A DNA stretch of 64,000 bases, from NCBI RefSeq assembly GCF_006265175.1, contig NZ_VDCQ01000011.1:1-64000 (forward strand), read 5' to 3'. The first letter of the stretch is position 1. Each line of letters starts with the position of its first letter. The notes under the pieces were generated by a model. The model was not told the DNA's origin, ran no database searches, and was given only the letters and a program-made list of their open reading frames with translations. Shown here piece by piece: positions 10,703 to 19,651 of the stretch. The position numbers and the translations under genes are program-made. The stretch comes from Paenibacillus hemerocallicola (lineage in GTDB: Bacteria; Bacillota; Bacilli; Paenibacillales; NBRC-103111).

Positions 10703-10975
10703 ATGAAGCTGGAGGATGCCTTGTTCAATTGGGTGCAAATCCGACTTGTCGCCGATGCCAGACCGGACGACAATGCAGCGAAGGAGACCGAATCGTTTTT
10801 TGCGGAAATATTGCGGGACGACCATAAGCTTGGACATGTACATATAGCAAAGACCGACGATACGATGGTTCACGTCCGTTACGAGCAGGAAGGCAAGACG
10901 AAGATGCAAATGTACGACAAGGAGCATGCGGAGCAGCTGCTGAGCGACATTAACGCCAACCCGAAATACAACTGA
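10703..10975 (+). CDS. Small hypothetical protein
   Basis: The product is 90 residues, soluble and acidic. It is placed at ATG 10703, after AAGGAGG, rather than at upstream in-frame starts, which would overlap the preceding gene. It has an alpha/beta look, ending in YDKEHAEQLLSDINANPKYN. It is coupled to the preceding unknown gene and followed 16 bases later by the LCP gene. Function unknown. Confidence 0.75.
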   Translation: MKLEDALFNWVQIRLVADARPDDNAAKETESFFAEILRDDHKLGHVHIAKTDDTMVHVRYEQEGKTKMQMYDKEHAEQLLSDINANPKYN

Positions 10976-10991
10976 AGGTGGTGATTCTCCG

Positions 10992-11972
10992 ATGCCGTCC
11001 GCCCCTGTGACGCCGCCGCAGTCCCGCCGCCGCCGCAGCAGCAAAAATAAACGGCCGCTGCTGAAAGCATTGCTTTTTATCGTTATTCTGATCTTGATCG
11101 CCGCAATCGGATATGCCGCTTACTTGTATTTCAAAATCGATTCCGCGCTCGATCACGCTGGCGCTTCCGATGCGGCGCCGGTTACGAATCCGGTAAATGC
11201 CAATCCGGTCACGGTGCTGCTGCTCGGGGTCGATACGAGACCGAAGAGCGCAAGCCTGAACACCGACGTCATTATGGTCGCCTCGCTCAATCCGCAGCGC
11301 AAAACGGCATCCGTCGTCTCGATTCCGAGGGACACGCTCGTCAAGTTAAGCGGCTACTCGCAAGGCAAAGCGAATTCGTACTATGCGGCGTTCCTTCACA
11401 ACGACAAGAAAACGGCCGACGCCAAGACGAAGACGTTGTTCGGCAAATATTTGAACGTCACGATCGACTACGTGGCCAGAATCGATTTCAAAGGGTTCGA
11501 GGAGGTCGTGGACGAGCTCGGCGGTCTGACGCTCGACGTCGATATGAACATGTGCTACACGGACAAGCAGGACGGAACGGCGATCCGGCTTACGAAAGGC
11601 ACCCATCTTCTGAGCGGAAGCGAGACGCTCGACTTCGTCCGTTACCGGAAGGGCAACTGTCAAAATGCCGCAGACTCCAACGATATCGAACGCAATGAGC
11701 GCCAGCAGCACGTCATCGGCGAAATGATCGGCAAGCTGAAATCGTTCGACGGATTGCTCAAGCTCGGAGCCGTAATCGAAGCCGCGGGGAAAAACGTCGA
11801 GACCGATATCCCGTCCTCGCAGATCAAAAGCTTCATTCGGACATATATGGGCATCGATCGCGATAAAATAAACTATGTTCATCTGGAAGGCGAATGGCAC
11901 AGTCCCTATATAATCGTCCGCCCGGACGAATTGAAGACAGCGCAGGCCGCCTTGCAGAAACAGCTCAAATAA
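10992..11972 (+). CDS. LytR-CpsA-Psr (LCP) family cell-wall glycopolymer transferase
   Basis: The product is 326 residues. A short basic cytoplasmic tail is followed by one membrane helix at about 24-46 and an extracellular LCP domain from about residue 73. The family pattern LLGVDTRP, then VSIPRDT and DFVRYRK, carries the conserved Asp and Arg residues that bind the pyrophosphate of the lipid-linked substrate. LCP enzymes attach teichoic acids or capsule to peptidoglycan. The exact polymer cannot be told. The ATG is preceded by GAAGGTGGTG. Confidence 0.95.
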   Translation: MPSAPVTPPQSRRRRSSKNKRPLLKALLFIVILILIAAIGYAAYLYFKIDSALDHAGASDAAPVTNPVNANPVTVLLLGVDTRPKSASLNTDVIMVASLNPQRKTASVVSIPRDTLVKLSGYSQGKANSYYAAFLHNDKKTADAKTKTLFGKYLNVTIDYVARIDFKGFEEVVDELGGLTLDVDMNMCYTDKQDGTAIRLTKGTHLLSGSETLDFVRYRKGNCQNAADSNDIERNERQQHVIGEMIGKLKSFDGLLKLGAVIEAAGKNVETDIPSSQIKSFIRTYMGIDRDKINYVHLEGEWHSPYIIVRPDELKTAQAALQKQLK

Positions 11973-12075
11973 TGTCAAGCTTCCCACGCCTGATCCGTCC
12001 GCACAATCGGCTATGGCTGACAGGCTGCGCCTTATGCTATACTGGAAGCAAGCCGCACTTCAGGAGGATGAATGT

Positions 12076-12528
12076 ATGGCCGAAACGATTACCGCTTTGT
12101 CGGAGCAACAATTGTCCCAGCTGCAGAAAGAGAAGCTCGTACTTCTCGCCACCGTCGATGCGGAAAGCGGATTTCCGAGCGTAAGCGCCATTTCGTGGGT
12201 TTACGCCGACAGCGAGACGAACATCCGGTTTGCGATCGACCAAAGATCCCGTATCGTGGTCAATGTCAAAGCTCATCCGCAAGTTACGCTCACGTTTTTC
12301 GGAGAGGGCAAAGTGAATGCCGTGTACGGCAATGCCTCCGTAGTGACGGACGCCCTCGAAGGCGTTCCATTCAAGCTGGCATGCTTCGACGTGCGCGTCG
12401 AGGCGGTTCGGGATGCGATGTTCTACGGCTCCCGCATATCCGTCGAGCCCGAATACGAGAAAACGTACGACAAGCGTGCGGCGGAGAAGCTGGACGGACA
12501 AGTTTTTGCCGCAATGAAAAAAGCCTAG
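12076..12528 (+). CDS. Pyridoxamine 5'-phosphate oxidase-like flavin-binding protein
   Basis: The product is 150 residues from ATG 12076, which has AGGAGG 8 bases upstream. An upstream in-frame start at 12013 has no ribosome site. The split-barrel fold pattern (LATVDAESGFPSVSAISWVY, then a basic RSRIVVNVKAHP) is that of the PNPOx-like FMN or F420-binding family. The substrate is unknown. It is unlikely to be the true PdxH, because it is short and lacks the C-terminal region. Confidence 0.8.
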   Translation: MAETITALSEQQLSQLQKEKLVLLATVDAESGFPSVSAISWVYADSETNIRFAIDQRSRIVVNVKAHPQVTLTFFGEGKVNAVYGNASVVTDALEGVPFKLACFDVRVEAVRDAMFYGSRISVEPEYEKTYDKRAAEKLDGQVFAAMKKA

Positions 12529-12549
12529 TTCCATTGGAACCGGGCTTTT
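12517..12549. terminator. Terminator shared by convergent genes
   Basis: A stem of AAAAGCC and GTTCC pairs with GGAAC and GGCTTTT around the loop ATT. It overlaps the 3' end of the PNPOx-like gene and faces the convergent ylaJ-like gene, with T-runs on both strands. Confidence 0.75.
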
Positions 12550-12576
12550 GTGTCTTTTTCGGCGCATGGGCCGCTG

Positions 12577-13125
12577 TTACAGCTGTTTGCCGCCCATCTG
12601 ATCGGCATTGTCTGTTTTGGCCGGCGGATTGCCTTGCGGCGTAATGTCTTTCGGAATTTGCGGCACGATGCGGCCCAGCATATCGGCCAGCTCTTCCGCA
12701 AATCCGGCGATCGGACGCCCTTGACGAATATCTTCGCGGATTTCCGCGATCCGTCCCGCCATGTCGATGTCGGCCGTAACGAACGCATGAACGCCGTACG
12801 GATCTTTGCGCAGAGCCTCGGAGACGGAATACTTGATCACGTCGACGCGGCTGCGTTCGAGCTCGGGATCGACATTGATGCCGACGATGGCCGTATTGCC
12901 GATAACGACGCATCTCGCGCTTCTTACTTGGGGGATACTTGCCGCAAGCCCTTCGAGCCTTTCGGTTACTTCCTTCTTGTTGCGGATTTCCGGTTTTTCC
13001 GGTACCGTCTGCTGCACTTTGATTCCGCTTTGCCCATCCGGAGAGGGGGAAGCTTCATTGCGCGGTGCACGACTGCAGCCGCCCATGATCGCAATCGCCA
13101 GCGCGAGGACAACAACTTTTCGCAT
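12577..13125 (-). CDS. ylaJ: YhcN/YlaJ-family sporulation lipoprotein
   Basis: The product is 182 residues. The signal peptide ends in the lipobox IMGGC, with Cys at about residue 17, so it is membrane-anchored. The YhcN/YlaJ domain covers about 50-150, including VVIGNTAIVGINVD and VTADIDMAGRI. These lipoproteins are found in spore membranes and affect spore germination or outgrowth. Its place just before phoH is as in B. subtilis ylaJ-ylaK, though here it is inverted. The start follows AGGAG. Confidence 0.85.
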   Translation of the reverse strand: MRKVVVLALAIAIMGGCSRAPRNEASPSPDGQSGIKVQQTVPEKPEIRNKKEVTERLEGLAASIPQVRSARCVVIGNTAIVGINVDPELERSRVDVIKYSVSEALRKDPYGVHAFVTADIDMAGRIAEIREDIRQGRPIAGFAEELADMLGRIVPQIPKDITPQGNPPAKTDNADQMGGKQL

Positions 13126-13229
13126 CTGAATCGCTCCTATCTGTACCTGAATTCGCCATGGTTAGTTTGTCCGTTTCGACATCGAATATGTACAACGATC
13201 GCCAGACGACAAGCCGGGAGGGGACGCTC

Positions 13230-14567
13230 ATGAAAAAAGTGTATGTATTGGATACGAATGTCCTGTTACAGGATCCTAACGCAGTCTTCGCTTTCGAAGA
13301 CAACGAAGTGATCATTCCCGCAGTGGTGCTGGAAGAAATCGACGCGAAAAAACGGAACGCCGACGAACTGGGACGCAACGCCAGAACAGTCTCGCGTTTG
13401 TTGGACGGACTACGCGAAAAAGGAAGGCTTCATGACGGAATCGAGCTGGAGCGCGGAGGCAGCATCAAGGTGGAGCTGAATCATCGCAGCTTTCAGAAAT
13501 TGCAGGACGTATTCGGAGAAATTACGAACGACAACCGTATATTGGCGGTCGCCTTGAATTATCATTTGGAAGAACAGCAAACCGCCGAGCCCCGCCCGGT
13601 CGTGCTGGTTAGCAAAGATACGCTGGTGAGAATCAAAGCCGACGTGCTCGGCATAACGGCGGAAGATTATTTGACGGACCGGGTCGTGTCGACGACCGAT
13701 CTGTATCCGGGTTATTTGACCCTACACGTTCATCCAGGCCTTATCGACAGCTTCTATAACAACCGGTTTTTGCCGGTATCCGAGCTGAACCAGCACTACC
13801 CGTACAAGTTCCATCCGCATGAATTTATCATTTTGAAAGACGAACTGGGAACATCCAAGTCTGCGCTGCTCAAGGCGAATGCGGACGCGAAACGGCTGGA
13901 CCCGTTATTTTTGAGCAACGAGCCGGTATGGGGCATCGGAGCCCGCAACGTACAGCAGCGGATGGCGCTGGAGCTGCTGCTGAACGACGATATCCCGCTC
14001 GTTACGCTGACCGGCAAGGCGGGGACGGGCAAGACGCTGCTCACTCTCGCGGCGGGTCTGATGAAGATCGAAGACGAGCGCAAGTACAAGAAGCTGCTGA
14101 TCGCCCGCCCGGTCGTTCCGATGGGCAAAGATATCGGCTATTTACCCGGAGAGAAAGACGAGAAGCTGCGTCCGTGGATGCAGCCGATTTACGATAATTT
14201 GGAGTTTTTGTTCGATACGAAAAAATCGGGGGACATCGAGAAAATATTGGCGGGCATGGGCAGCATCCAGGTGGAGGCGCTCACCTATATTCGCGGCCGT
14301 TCCATCCCCGGACAGTTTATCATTATCGATGAAGCGCAAAACTTATCCAAGCATGAGGTGAAAACGATCGTCTCGCGTGTCGGCGAGGGCAGTAAAATCG
14401 TCTTGATGGGAGACCCGGAACAGATCGATCATCCGTACCTGGACGCATACAGCAACGGGCTCACGTACGTCGTCGAACGGTTCAAAGGCCAGGCGATCAG
14501 CGGCCACATTAATCTGGAACGCGGAGAGCGGTCGCATCTGGCCCAACTGGCGGCGGATTTGCTGTAA
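13230..14567 (+). CDS. phoH: PIN domain - PhoH ATPase fusion (PhoH2 type)
   Basis: The product is 445 residues from ATG 13230, which has GGGAGGGG upstream. The in-frame ATG at 13158 lacks a ribosome site. An N-terminal PIN nuclease domain begins VYVLDTNVLLQDP, with acidic residues at 8 and further on. A C-terminal PhoH helicase-like ATPase has Walker A GKAGTGKT at about 262-269 and Walker B FIIIDEAQ near 366. PhoH2 proteins unwind and cut RNA. It corresponds to B. subtilis YlaK. Confidence 0.95.
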   Translation: MKKVYVLDTNVLLQDPNAVFAFEDNEVIIPAVVLEEIDAKKRNADELGRNARTVSRLLDGLREKGRLHDGIELERGGSIKVELNHRSFQKLQDVFGEITNDNRILAVALNYHLEEQQTAEPRPVVLVSKDTLVRIKADVLGITAEDYLTDRVVSTTDLYPGYLTLHVHPGLIDSFYNNRFLPVSELNQHYPYKFHPHEFIILKDELGTSKSALLKANADAKRLDPLFLSNEPVWGIGARNVQQRMALELLLNDDIPLVTLTGKAGTGKTLLTLAAGLMKIEDERKYKKLLIARPVVPMGKDIGYLPGEKDEKLRPWMQPIYDNLEFLFDTKKSGDIEKILAGMGSIQVEALTYIRGRSIPGQFIIIDEAQNLSKHEVKTIVSRVGEGSKIVLMGDPEQIDHPYLDAYSNGLTYVVERFKGQAISGHINLERGERSHLAQLAADLL

Positions 14568-14580
14568 AAAACCAGGAAAT

Positions 14581-14624
14581 AAAAGACAGCGTAAGGACAA
14601 TGTCCTTGATACGCTGTCTTTTTT
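14581..14624 (+). terminator. Terminator after phoH
   Basis: A 12-bp stem, AAAGACAGCGTA with TACGCTGTCTTT, has an inner AGGACA/TGTCCT hairpin and ends in a run of six T. Confidence 0.9.
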
Positions 14625-15148
14625 CCTATGAGAGCATAATCCGCATTCAGCCTGGTGAGGTTTTGATGGGCGTGACATGACGTTGCCCGTAAACAGAGGA
14701 ACTGTATTCCGTTATCGTCCCCAATTCCGTTACCCTTTTCAATATATCGGAATAGGCTTCCGCTATATTGATCTATCGAGGGGGGAAATGATCGTGAACT
14801 GCGGAATAGAGGAATGGTTTTCCGTTATTTTGCAATCAACACAAGTACACAGGTCATTAGCGTCCTCCAGCTCCGCTATGAGTTGGTTATGCGGTCCCGA
14901 TCATGCGGTACGCGTACTTCTGTACGCGATTATACGCTATGCGGGATGACGTCGATAGAGTTTTTCTTATTTGCACTTAAAGTCGAACGATGTCGAATGA
15001 AAGCGAAGGAGGTGAGAATTTAGAAGCAGGCGAGTCGGGATCGGGATCCTTGCCGTTTTAGGCCGTTCGACCGTTTTCAACTTGTCCGTATTCCCGATAT
15101 GATTCTAGTTGTGCTTATACTCGAATCGACAACCGGAGGGGCTTACAG
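14625..15148. other. Long gap without a convincing gene
   Basis: This stretch holds no protein I can support. Short open frames at 14788-14949 and 14814-15023 overlap each other and match nothing I recognise. A 7-bp hairpin (CGCGTAC-TTCT-GTACGCG) lies at 14911-14928. A strong AAGGAGGTGAG ribosome site at about 15005-15015 is followed by only GTG-AGA-ATT-TAG, so it serves no visible gene. It may be a decayed gene. Confidence 0.5.
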
Positions 15149-16405
15149 ATGAATCGATTGAAAACATTGTTGCTGGCGCTTACGCTGACTGCGTGCGCTT
15201 ATGCCGTGCAAGGGACGGGACCTGTCTCGGCGGCCGAGGCTCCGGCGTTATCGCGCTTTTCCGACACGAACGGTCATTGGGCGGAAACGACGATCAACCG
15301 GCTGGTCGATCAAGGCATTTTGGACGGATATCCGGACGGTACGTTCCGTCCGAACGAGCCGGTAACGGCAGACCAGTTTTTGAAGCTGCTGCTGCTGTCT
15401 TTCTCGGAGAAGCATCAGAACGGGGAACGAAGCTGGAAGGAATCGTTCGTTTCGAGCTTGAGCCCTTCGAACCAGAGCATACTGCGTCAAGATTACCGCG
15501 ATTTTTCGTTTGCCCCGAATACGGTTGGATACTGGGCGAAGCCTTACATCGATTTGGCCGGCGATTTGCATTTGATGGATACGAGCGAATTTCCGGACTT
15601 CAAGCAGAAGCTGAATCGCGAGCAGGTAGCCGAGCTGCTGTATTATTCGCTTAAGGAAACCGAATTTTTGGAGGATGAGGATTACAGCCGCAGACTGTCC
15701 GCGACGATCGGCGATTTGCGCAGCGCAAGCGGACGTCAGCAAAAATTTATAGCCGAGTCGTTTGCCAAAGGAATCATGGAAGGGTACCCGAACGGATATT
15801 TCGGCGTCGGCGTTACGGTAACGCGAGCGGAGTCGCTGACTATCGTGGAAAGGCTGACCGATAAAAGCAAACGGATCGTACAGACCGGTCTCGCTTCGGA
15901 GCAATTTTCGGTCGTAGTGCCTACGAAGGACGGAAGCTATAAGCGGCTGCTGTTCCCGAATGAGGCGATGAAGCAGGCATACGCCGTTATGGAAGAAGCG
16001 GGCAAGCTGCGCGGCACGAATTACGATTTGGAGGAAACGACGCTGCGGCTGTTCAAGGATGCGGACGCGAAGGCGAAGGCGCTCTCCCCGAATACCGGCT
16101 CCCGGGATACATGGAACGAAGCTTCGTTATGGCTGGAGCCGAAATACGATACATACGGCATCACGATACGTATGCAGGAAGGGGCGCTGGCCCGCAACCG
16201 GGAGCCGATCAAGCTGTTCGTCAACCGGATCTTCGGCTATGATGCGGCCAAATTCGACGACTGGTTCCATGCGATGTACGACAAGATGGATACGGAAAGT
16301 CCGTTTGAAGCGCAATCTGTCACGATCGGCAATTATACGGTGGAGGCGTCCTCGCCGGATTCGTCGGCTTTGGTATTTTCCATCGTACCGCAATCGAAAA
16401 AATGA
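15149..16405 (+). CDS. S-layer homology (SLH) domain protein
   Basis: The product is 418 residues. The signal peptide is about 1-29, with cleavage near VSAAEA. Three SLH-like repeats follow: a clear first one (FSDTNGHWAETTINRLVDQG, then DGYPDGTFRPNEPVT), a weaker second near 118-170, and a third ending GYPNGYFGVGVTVTRAES near 210. SLH domains bind pyruvylated wall polymer. The remaining 170 residues have no recognised domain. The ATG follows GGAGGGG. It is a single gene, with a terminator downstream. Confidence 0.88.
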   Translation: MNRLKTLLLALTLTACAYAVQGTGPVSAAEAPALSRFSDTNGHWAETTINRLVDQGILDGYPDGTFRPNEPVTADQFLKLLLLSFSEKHQNGERSWKESFVSSLSPSNQSILRQDYRDFSFAPNTVGYWAKPYIDLAGDLHLMDTSEFPDFKQKLNREQVAELLYYSLKETEFLEDEDYSRRLSATIGDLRSASGRQQKFIAESFAKGIMEGYPNGYFGVGVTVTRAESLTIVERLTDKSKRIVQTGLASEQFSVVVPTKDGSYKRLLFPNEAMKQAYAVMEEAGKLRGTNYDLEETTLRLFKDADAKAKALSPNTGSRDTWNEASLWLEPKYDTYGITIRMQEGALARNREPIKLFVNRIFGYDAAKFDDWFHAMYDKMDTESPFEAQSVTIGNYTVEASSPDSSALVFSIVPQSKK

Positions 16406-16415
16406 GTGCAAGCAA

Positions 16416-16453
16416 AAAGGCCATTCCCGTCGAGAGACGACGGATATGGCCTT
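16416..16453. terminator. Bidirectional terminator
   Basis: AAAGGCCAT pairs with ATGGCCTTT, with an inner GTC/GAC pair. It lies between the convergent SLH and GH4 genes. Confidence 0.75.
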
Positions 16454-16473
16454 TGTTGTCATGCAACCGATTC

Positions 16474-17772
16474 TTATTGGAACTTCGGCAGCCAATCGCC
16501 ATGGGCTTCGATCAAATCGTCGCAAAGCGCCACGATATCGTCGATCGAAAGCTCCGCGGACGTATGGGGGTCCAGCATCGCCGCGTGATAAATATGTTCT
16601 TTCTTGAGCGTACGGGCTGCTTCGAGCGTCAGCAGCTGCGTATTGATGTTCGTCCGGTTCAGTGCGGCCAGCTGCGGCGGCAAATCGCCGACATAGGTCG
16701 GGGTGATTCCGTTGCGATCGACGAGACAGGTCACTTCGACGCATGCTTCCCTCGGAAGGTTCGTAATGAGACCGGTATTCATGACGTTTCCGCCGATCCG
16801 GAACGGGTTGTTCGTCTCCATCGCTTCCATCATGTGGGAAGCGTACTCGTGGGACCGGTTGTGCACCAGGTCTTTGTTGTTGACGAGCTCCTCGCGCATC
16901 GTTTTCCATCTGTCGATCTGGCGGATGCAGCGGCGCGGATATTCGTCCAGCGGGATGTTGTAGCGCTCGATCAGCTCCGGATAATTGCGCTTGATGAAGT
17001 ACGGATGGTATTCCGCATTATGCTCCGACGATTCGGTCACATAATAGCCGAAACGGAACATGAGCTCGTAGCGGACCATATCGTTGTGTTTTTCTTTTTG
17101 TCTTTCCTTGGCGAGACGCTTGATTTCCGGATACAGGTCGACGCCGTCCTTCGTGACTTCGAGCAGCCAAGCCATATGGTTGATGCCCGCAATTTTCGCT
17201 TGAACCCCTTCCATGTCGATACCGAGCGGCTTGAACAGATGCGGGACGCATACTTGTACGCTATGGCACAGACCGACCGTCTTGACTCCGCCGTCCGTAT
17301 TCATCGCATTCGTGAGCACGGCCATCGGATTCGTATAGTTGAGGAACCAGGCGTCGGGACATACTTCCTGAATATCCTTGGCAAAATCGAGCATGACCGG
17401 GATCGTGCGCAGGTTGCGGAAAATGCCGCCGATTCCGAGCGTATCGGCGATCGTTTGGCGCAGCCCGTATTTTTTCGGAACTTCGAAGTCCGTAATCGTA
17501 CAAGGATCATATCCGCCCACTTGAATGGCGTTGACGATATATTTCGCGCCGCGAAGCGCTTCCTTGCGGTCCGCGTAAGTGACGATGCGGCATGTGCTGC
17601 CGGCGGTCGCCTTCAGGTTGTTCAGCATGTTCTCCGAATCCTTCAGGCGAACCGGATCGATGTCGTGGAGCGCGAGTTCGAAATCTTGCAGCGCCGGGGT
17701 CATCATGACGTCACCGAGTACGTTTTTGGCGAATACGGAGCTGCCGGCTCCGATAAATGTAATTTTAGACAT
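16474..17772 (-). CDS. melA: GH4 alpha-galactosidase (MelA-like)
   Basis: The product is 432 residues. GH4 enzymes are NAD- and Mn-dependent glycosidases acting in the cytoplasm. The NAD site GAGS is at residues 8-11. Later motifs ADTLGIGGIFR, LNYTNPMA, GLCHSVQ (metal-binding Cys-His) and AGINHMAW are typical. Over its length it closely resembles E. coli MelA (shared LALHDIDP-, YHAAMLDPHT- and DLIEAHGDWLP-like blocks), so alpha-galactosidase is the best call, with other GH4 specificities possible. It is divergent from an araC gene. The start follows GGGAGG. Confidence 0.9.
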   Translation of the reverse strand: MSKITFIGAGSSVFAKNVLGDVMMTPALQDFELALHDIDPVRLKDSENMLNNLKATAGSTCRIVTYADRKEALRGAKYIVNAIQVGGYDPCTITDFEVPKKYGLRQTIADTLGIGGIFRNLRTIPVMLDFAKDIQEVCPDAWFLNYTNPMAVLTNAMNTDGGVKTVGLCHSVQVCVPHLFKPLGIDMEGVQAKIAGINHMAWLLEVTKDGVDLYPEIKRLAKERQKEKHNDMVRYELMFRFGYYVTESSEHNAEYHPYFIKRNYPELIERYNIPLDEYPRRCIRQIDRWKTMREELVNNKDLVHNRSHEYASHMMEAMETNNPFRIGGNVMNTGLITNLPREACVEVTCLVDRNGITPTYVGDLPPQLAALNRTNINTQLLTLEAARTLKKEHIYHAAMLDPHTSAELSIDDIVALCDDLIEAHGDWLPKFQ

Positions 17773-17849
17773 TGGATTATTTCCTCCCTTGAACTTGTTC
17801 TACTAGAAACTATAAAGTCATGCGGGTAAAATGAATATGGAGAAAAGCG

Positions 17850-17865
17850 TGTTCCGCATGGAACA
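17850..17865. promoter_or_regulatory. Palindromic operator between melA and araC
   Basis: TGTTCC-GCAT-GGAACA is a perfect 6-bp dyad with a 4-base spacer. It lies about 12 bases upstream of a weak -35 (TATTCA) that pairs with TATAGT on the melA strand. That geometry suits an activator site, probably for the divergent AraC-type protein. Confidence 0.45.
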
Positions 17866-17979
17866 ATGCGGCTTCCTTCGAGGGCGATACAAATGCTCTT
17901 GATTTGTCCGGCCGCATCGTATTCAATAAGGATAGAAGCGTTGGCAACCATACCTTATGACGAAAGGACGCTTTATTGC

Positions 17980-18843
17980 ATGGAGGATCGTTTCTCGATT
18001 TCTGTCAATCCCCAGCCGGGCAAGGGCGAGCTGGTCGTCTTATTCAGCGGTCGGGAGCGTACAATGCCCGGCCACAACGTCGGTCCGAAGGTGCCCGATT
18101 ATTTCCTCGTTCACCATGTCATGTCGGGAAAAGGGACGTTTCAATATATGGGCAAAACGTATGGGCTGGGGAAAGGGGACAGCTTCTTCATTTTTCCGGG
18201 AGAGCTGAGCCGGTATACGGCCGACAAGGACGATCCTTGGAGCTACCGTTGGGTCGGCTTCCGCGGCGACCGTGCGGACGAGCTGCTGGCCGGCTTGGAC
18301 ATTACCCCGTTCAAGCCCGTGGCGAAGCCGATTCGCCACAATAGGGCGGCCGTATTGTTTCATCAGATACAGCGGCTGCTCTCCAATGGGGGGCCTGGCT
18401 GCGATATGCGGAGCGGAGGCATGATGCGGATGCTGCTGGCTGAATACGAGCGGGAGAGTACGCAGCGCGCGGAAGGGTCGGGCGGCAAGCAGAGCCCGAT
18501 CGAGCAGCAGGTGGAACGGACGATCCGCTGGCTGAGCGTGCAATATTCGCAGCCGATCTCGATCGAGGAAATGTCCCGTTCGCTCGGATACAATCGGACT
18601 CATTTGTCCAAAATGTTCAAGCAGTACACGGGAATGACGCCTATGCATTTTCTGCTGAAAATCCGCATGGAGCGGGCGAAGCTGCTGCTCCGGGAACGGC
18701 TGACGGTAGAGCAGGTGGCGGCATCAGTCGGTTTTACCGATCCGCTCTATTTCTCGAAGCAGTTCAAGAAGTGGTACGACATGTCTCCGACCGAATACAG
18801 GCTCGAGGCCGATGGCAGGACGATGTACGATTGCAATGATTGA
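17980..18843 (+). CDS. AraC-family transcriptional regulator with cupin sensor
   Basis: The product is 287 residues from ATG 17980, with AAAGGA upstream. Upstream in-frame codons exist but lack a ribosome site. The N-terminal cupin-like arm includes YFLVHHVMSGKGTF and GKGDSFFIFPGE. The C-terminal double helix-turn-helix covers about 185-285, with ISIEEMSRSLGYNRTHLSKMFKQYTG and the AraC signature VAASVGFTDPLYFSKQFKKW. It is divergent from melA, which makes it the likely sugar-responsive activator of that gene. Confidence 0.92.
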   Translation: MEDRFSISVNPQPGKGELVVLFSGRERTMPGHNVGPKVPDYFLVHHVMSGKGTFQYMGKTYGLGKGDSFFIFPGELSRYTADKDDPWSYRWVGFRGDRADELLAGLDITPFKPVAKPIRHNRAAVLFHQIQRLLSNGGPGCDMRSGGMMRMLLAEYERESTQRAEGSGGKQSPIEQQVERTIRWLSVQYSQPISIEEMSRSLGYNRTHLSKMFKQYTGMTPMHFLLKIRMERAKLLLRERLTVEQVAASVGFTDPLYFSKQFKKWYDMSPTEYRLEADGRTMYDCND

Positions 18844-18867
18844 ACGGTCTTCCCTAGGCAACGAATA

Positions 18868-18905
18868 GAAGGACGACAGGGGCACGCGCGCTCCCGTCGT
18901 CCTTT
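18868..18905. terminator. Terminator between convergent genes
   Basis: GGACGAC and GGG pair with CCC and GTCGTCC, with one bulged A. It is flanked by AA on one side and TTT on the other. Confidence 0.7.
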
Positions 18906-18937
18906 GGCATATCATTAGCTTTGCCGTGTAAATCCTC

Positions 18938-19429
18938 TTAGCCGCCGTATACGAATTCCAGCTTGCAACGGTAAGCTCTGGCGATGCCGTGCATCAATTC
19001 GCCAAGCGCCTTGTCAACGGCGTAGCGGCTGCTATCCTCGGCAGCAAAACGGGCGAGCAAATGCTCCTCCATCTGCTCCAGCGCTTGAGTCGGCTCCGCA
19101 TCGGTCCCGGACGGGACGAACTTGAACACGGCGCACAGGTGCCCGTACAAGTAGGCGTTATCCGATACCGAGACGAAACCGTAATCATCGAATAACGGCG
19201 TTGTTTCCGCACCCTCAGGCAGCAGCAGCAGTTCGAACTCTTCGCAGTCGAATCGGTATTCGTTCATCAGTTCCAGTACGGAAGCCCGGTCGGCTTCGTC
19301 ATTTACGATGAGCAGCTCTTTATCCCGATCCTCGATTTTCACCTTCGTCGCAAGCGCTTTGACGAATTGAGCGTAATAGCCCGGGCGTTTGCCTTCGGGC
19401 AGCTGCATGTCCACGCCGTATTTAAGCAT
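18938..19429 (-). CDS. Hypothetical cytoplasmic protein
   Basis: The product is 163 residues from ATG 19429, which has GGAGG directly upstream; the longer in-frame version from 19462 has none. It is acidic and alpha/beta in look, with no signal or membrane segment. I recognise no domain. It is divergent from the solute-binding protein gene and convergent with araC. Confidence 0.75.
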   Translation of the reverse strand: MLKYGVDMQLPEGKRPGYYAQFVKALATKVKIEDRDKELLIVNDEADRASVLELMNEYRFDCEEFELLLLPEGAETTPLFDDYGFVSVSDNAYLYGHLCAVFKFVPSGTDAEPTQALEQMEEHLLARFAAEDSSRYAVDKALGELMHGIARAYRCKLEFVYGG

Positions 19430-19557
19430 GTTTTCCTCCGTTTTGCCGCATGTTTCTCCCATTGTACCAATTCGAATTATGGATGTCGACTTGCCGCTGC
19501 TTTGCCGCGAGACGGAGCTGATGAGGGTGCCGATGAATTCGTTCGCGCAAAAAAGGG

Positions 19558-19586
19558 TTCACGAAAGCGCTTTTTTGATATAGTAT
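19558..19586 (+). promoter_or_regulatory. Promoter with embedded cre-like site
   Basis: TTCACG, 17 bases, then TAGTAT. The spacer contains CGAAAGCGCTTTTT (19562-19575), which matches 11 of 14 positions of the catabolite-responsive element TGAAAGCGCTTTCA. If real, CcpA would block the promoter when preferred sugars are present. Confidence 0.4.
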
Positions 19587-19651
19587 AGATAAAAATAAGT
19601 CTTTTGCACTAGCAACCTTTTCACGCATCGCAAAACGGAGGAGGGGAAGCT

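Noticed and set aside
14677-15023. Short open frames in the phoH-SLH gap
   Set aside because: They overlap each other, do not resemble proteins I know, and their ribosome sites are poor or misplaced.
16402-17829. Plus-strand open frame of 475 codons opposite melA
   Set aside because: The minus strand encodes a clear GH4 enzyme, and the plus-strand product has no recognisable domain.
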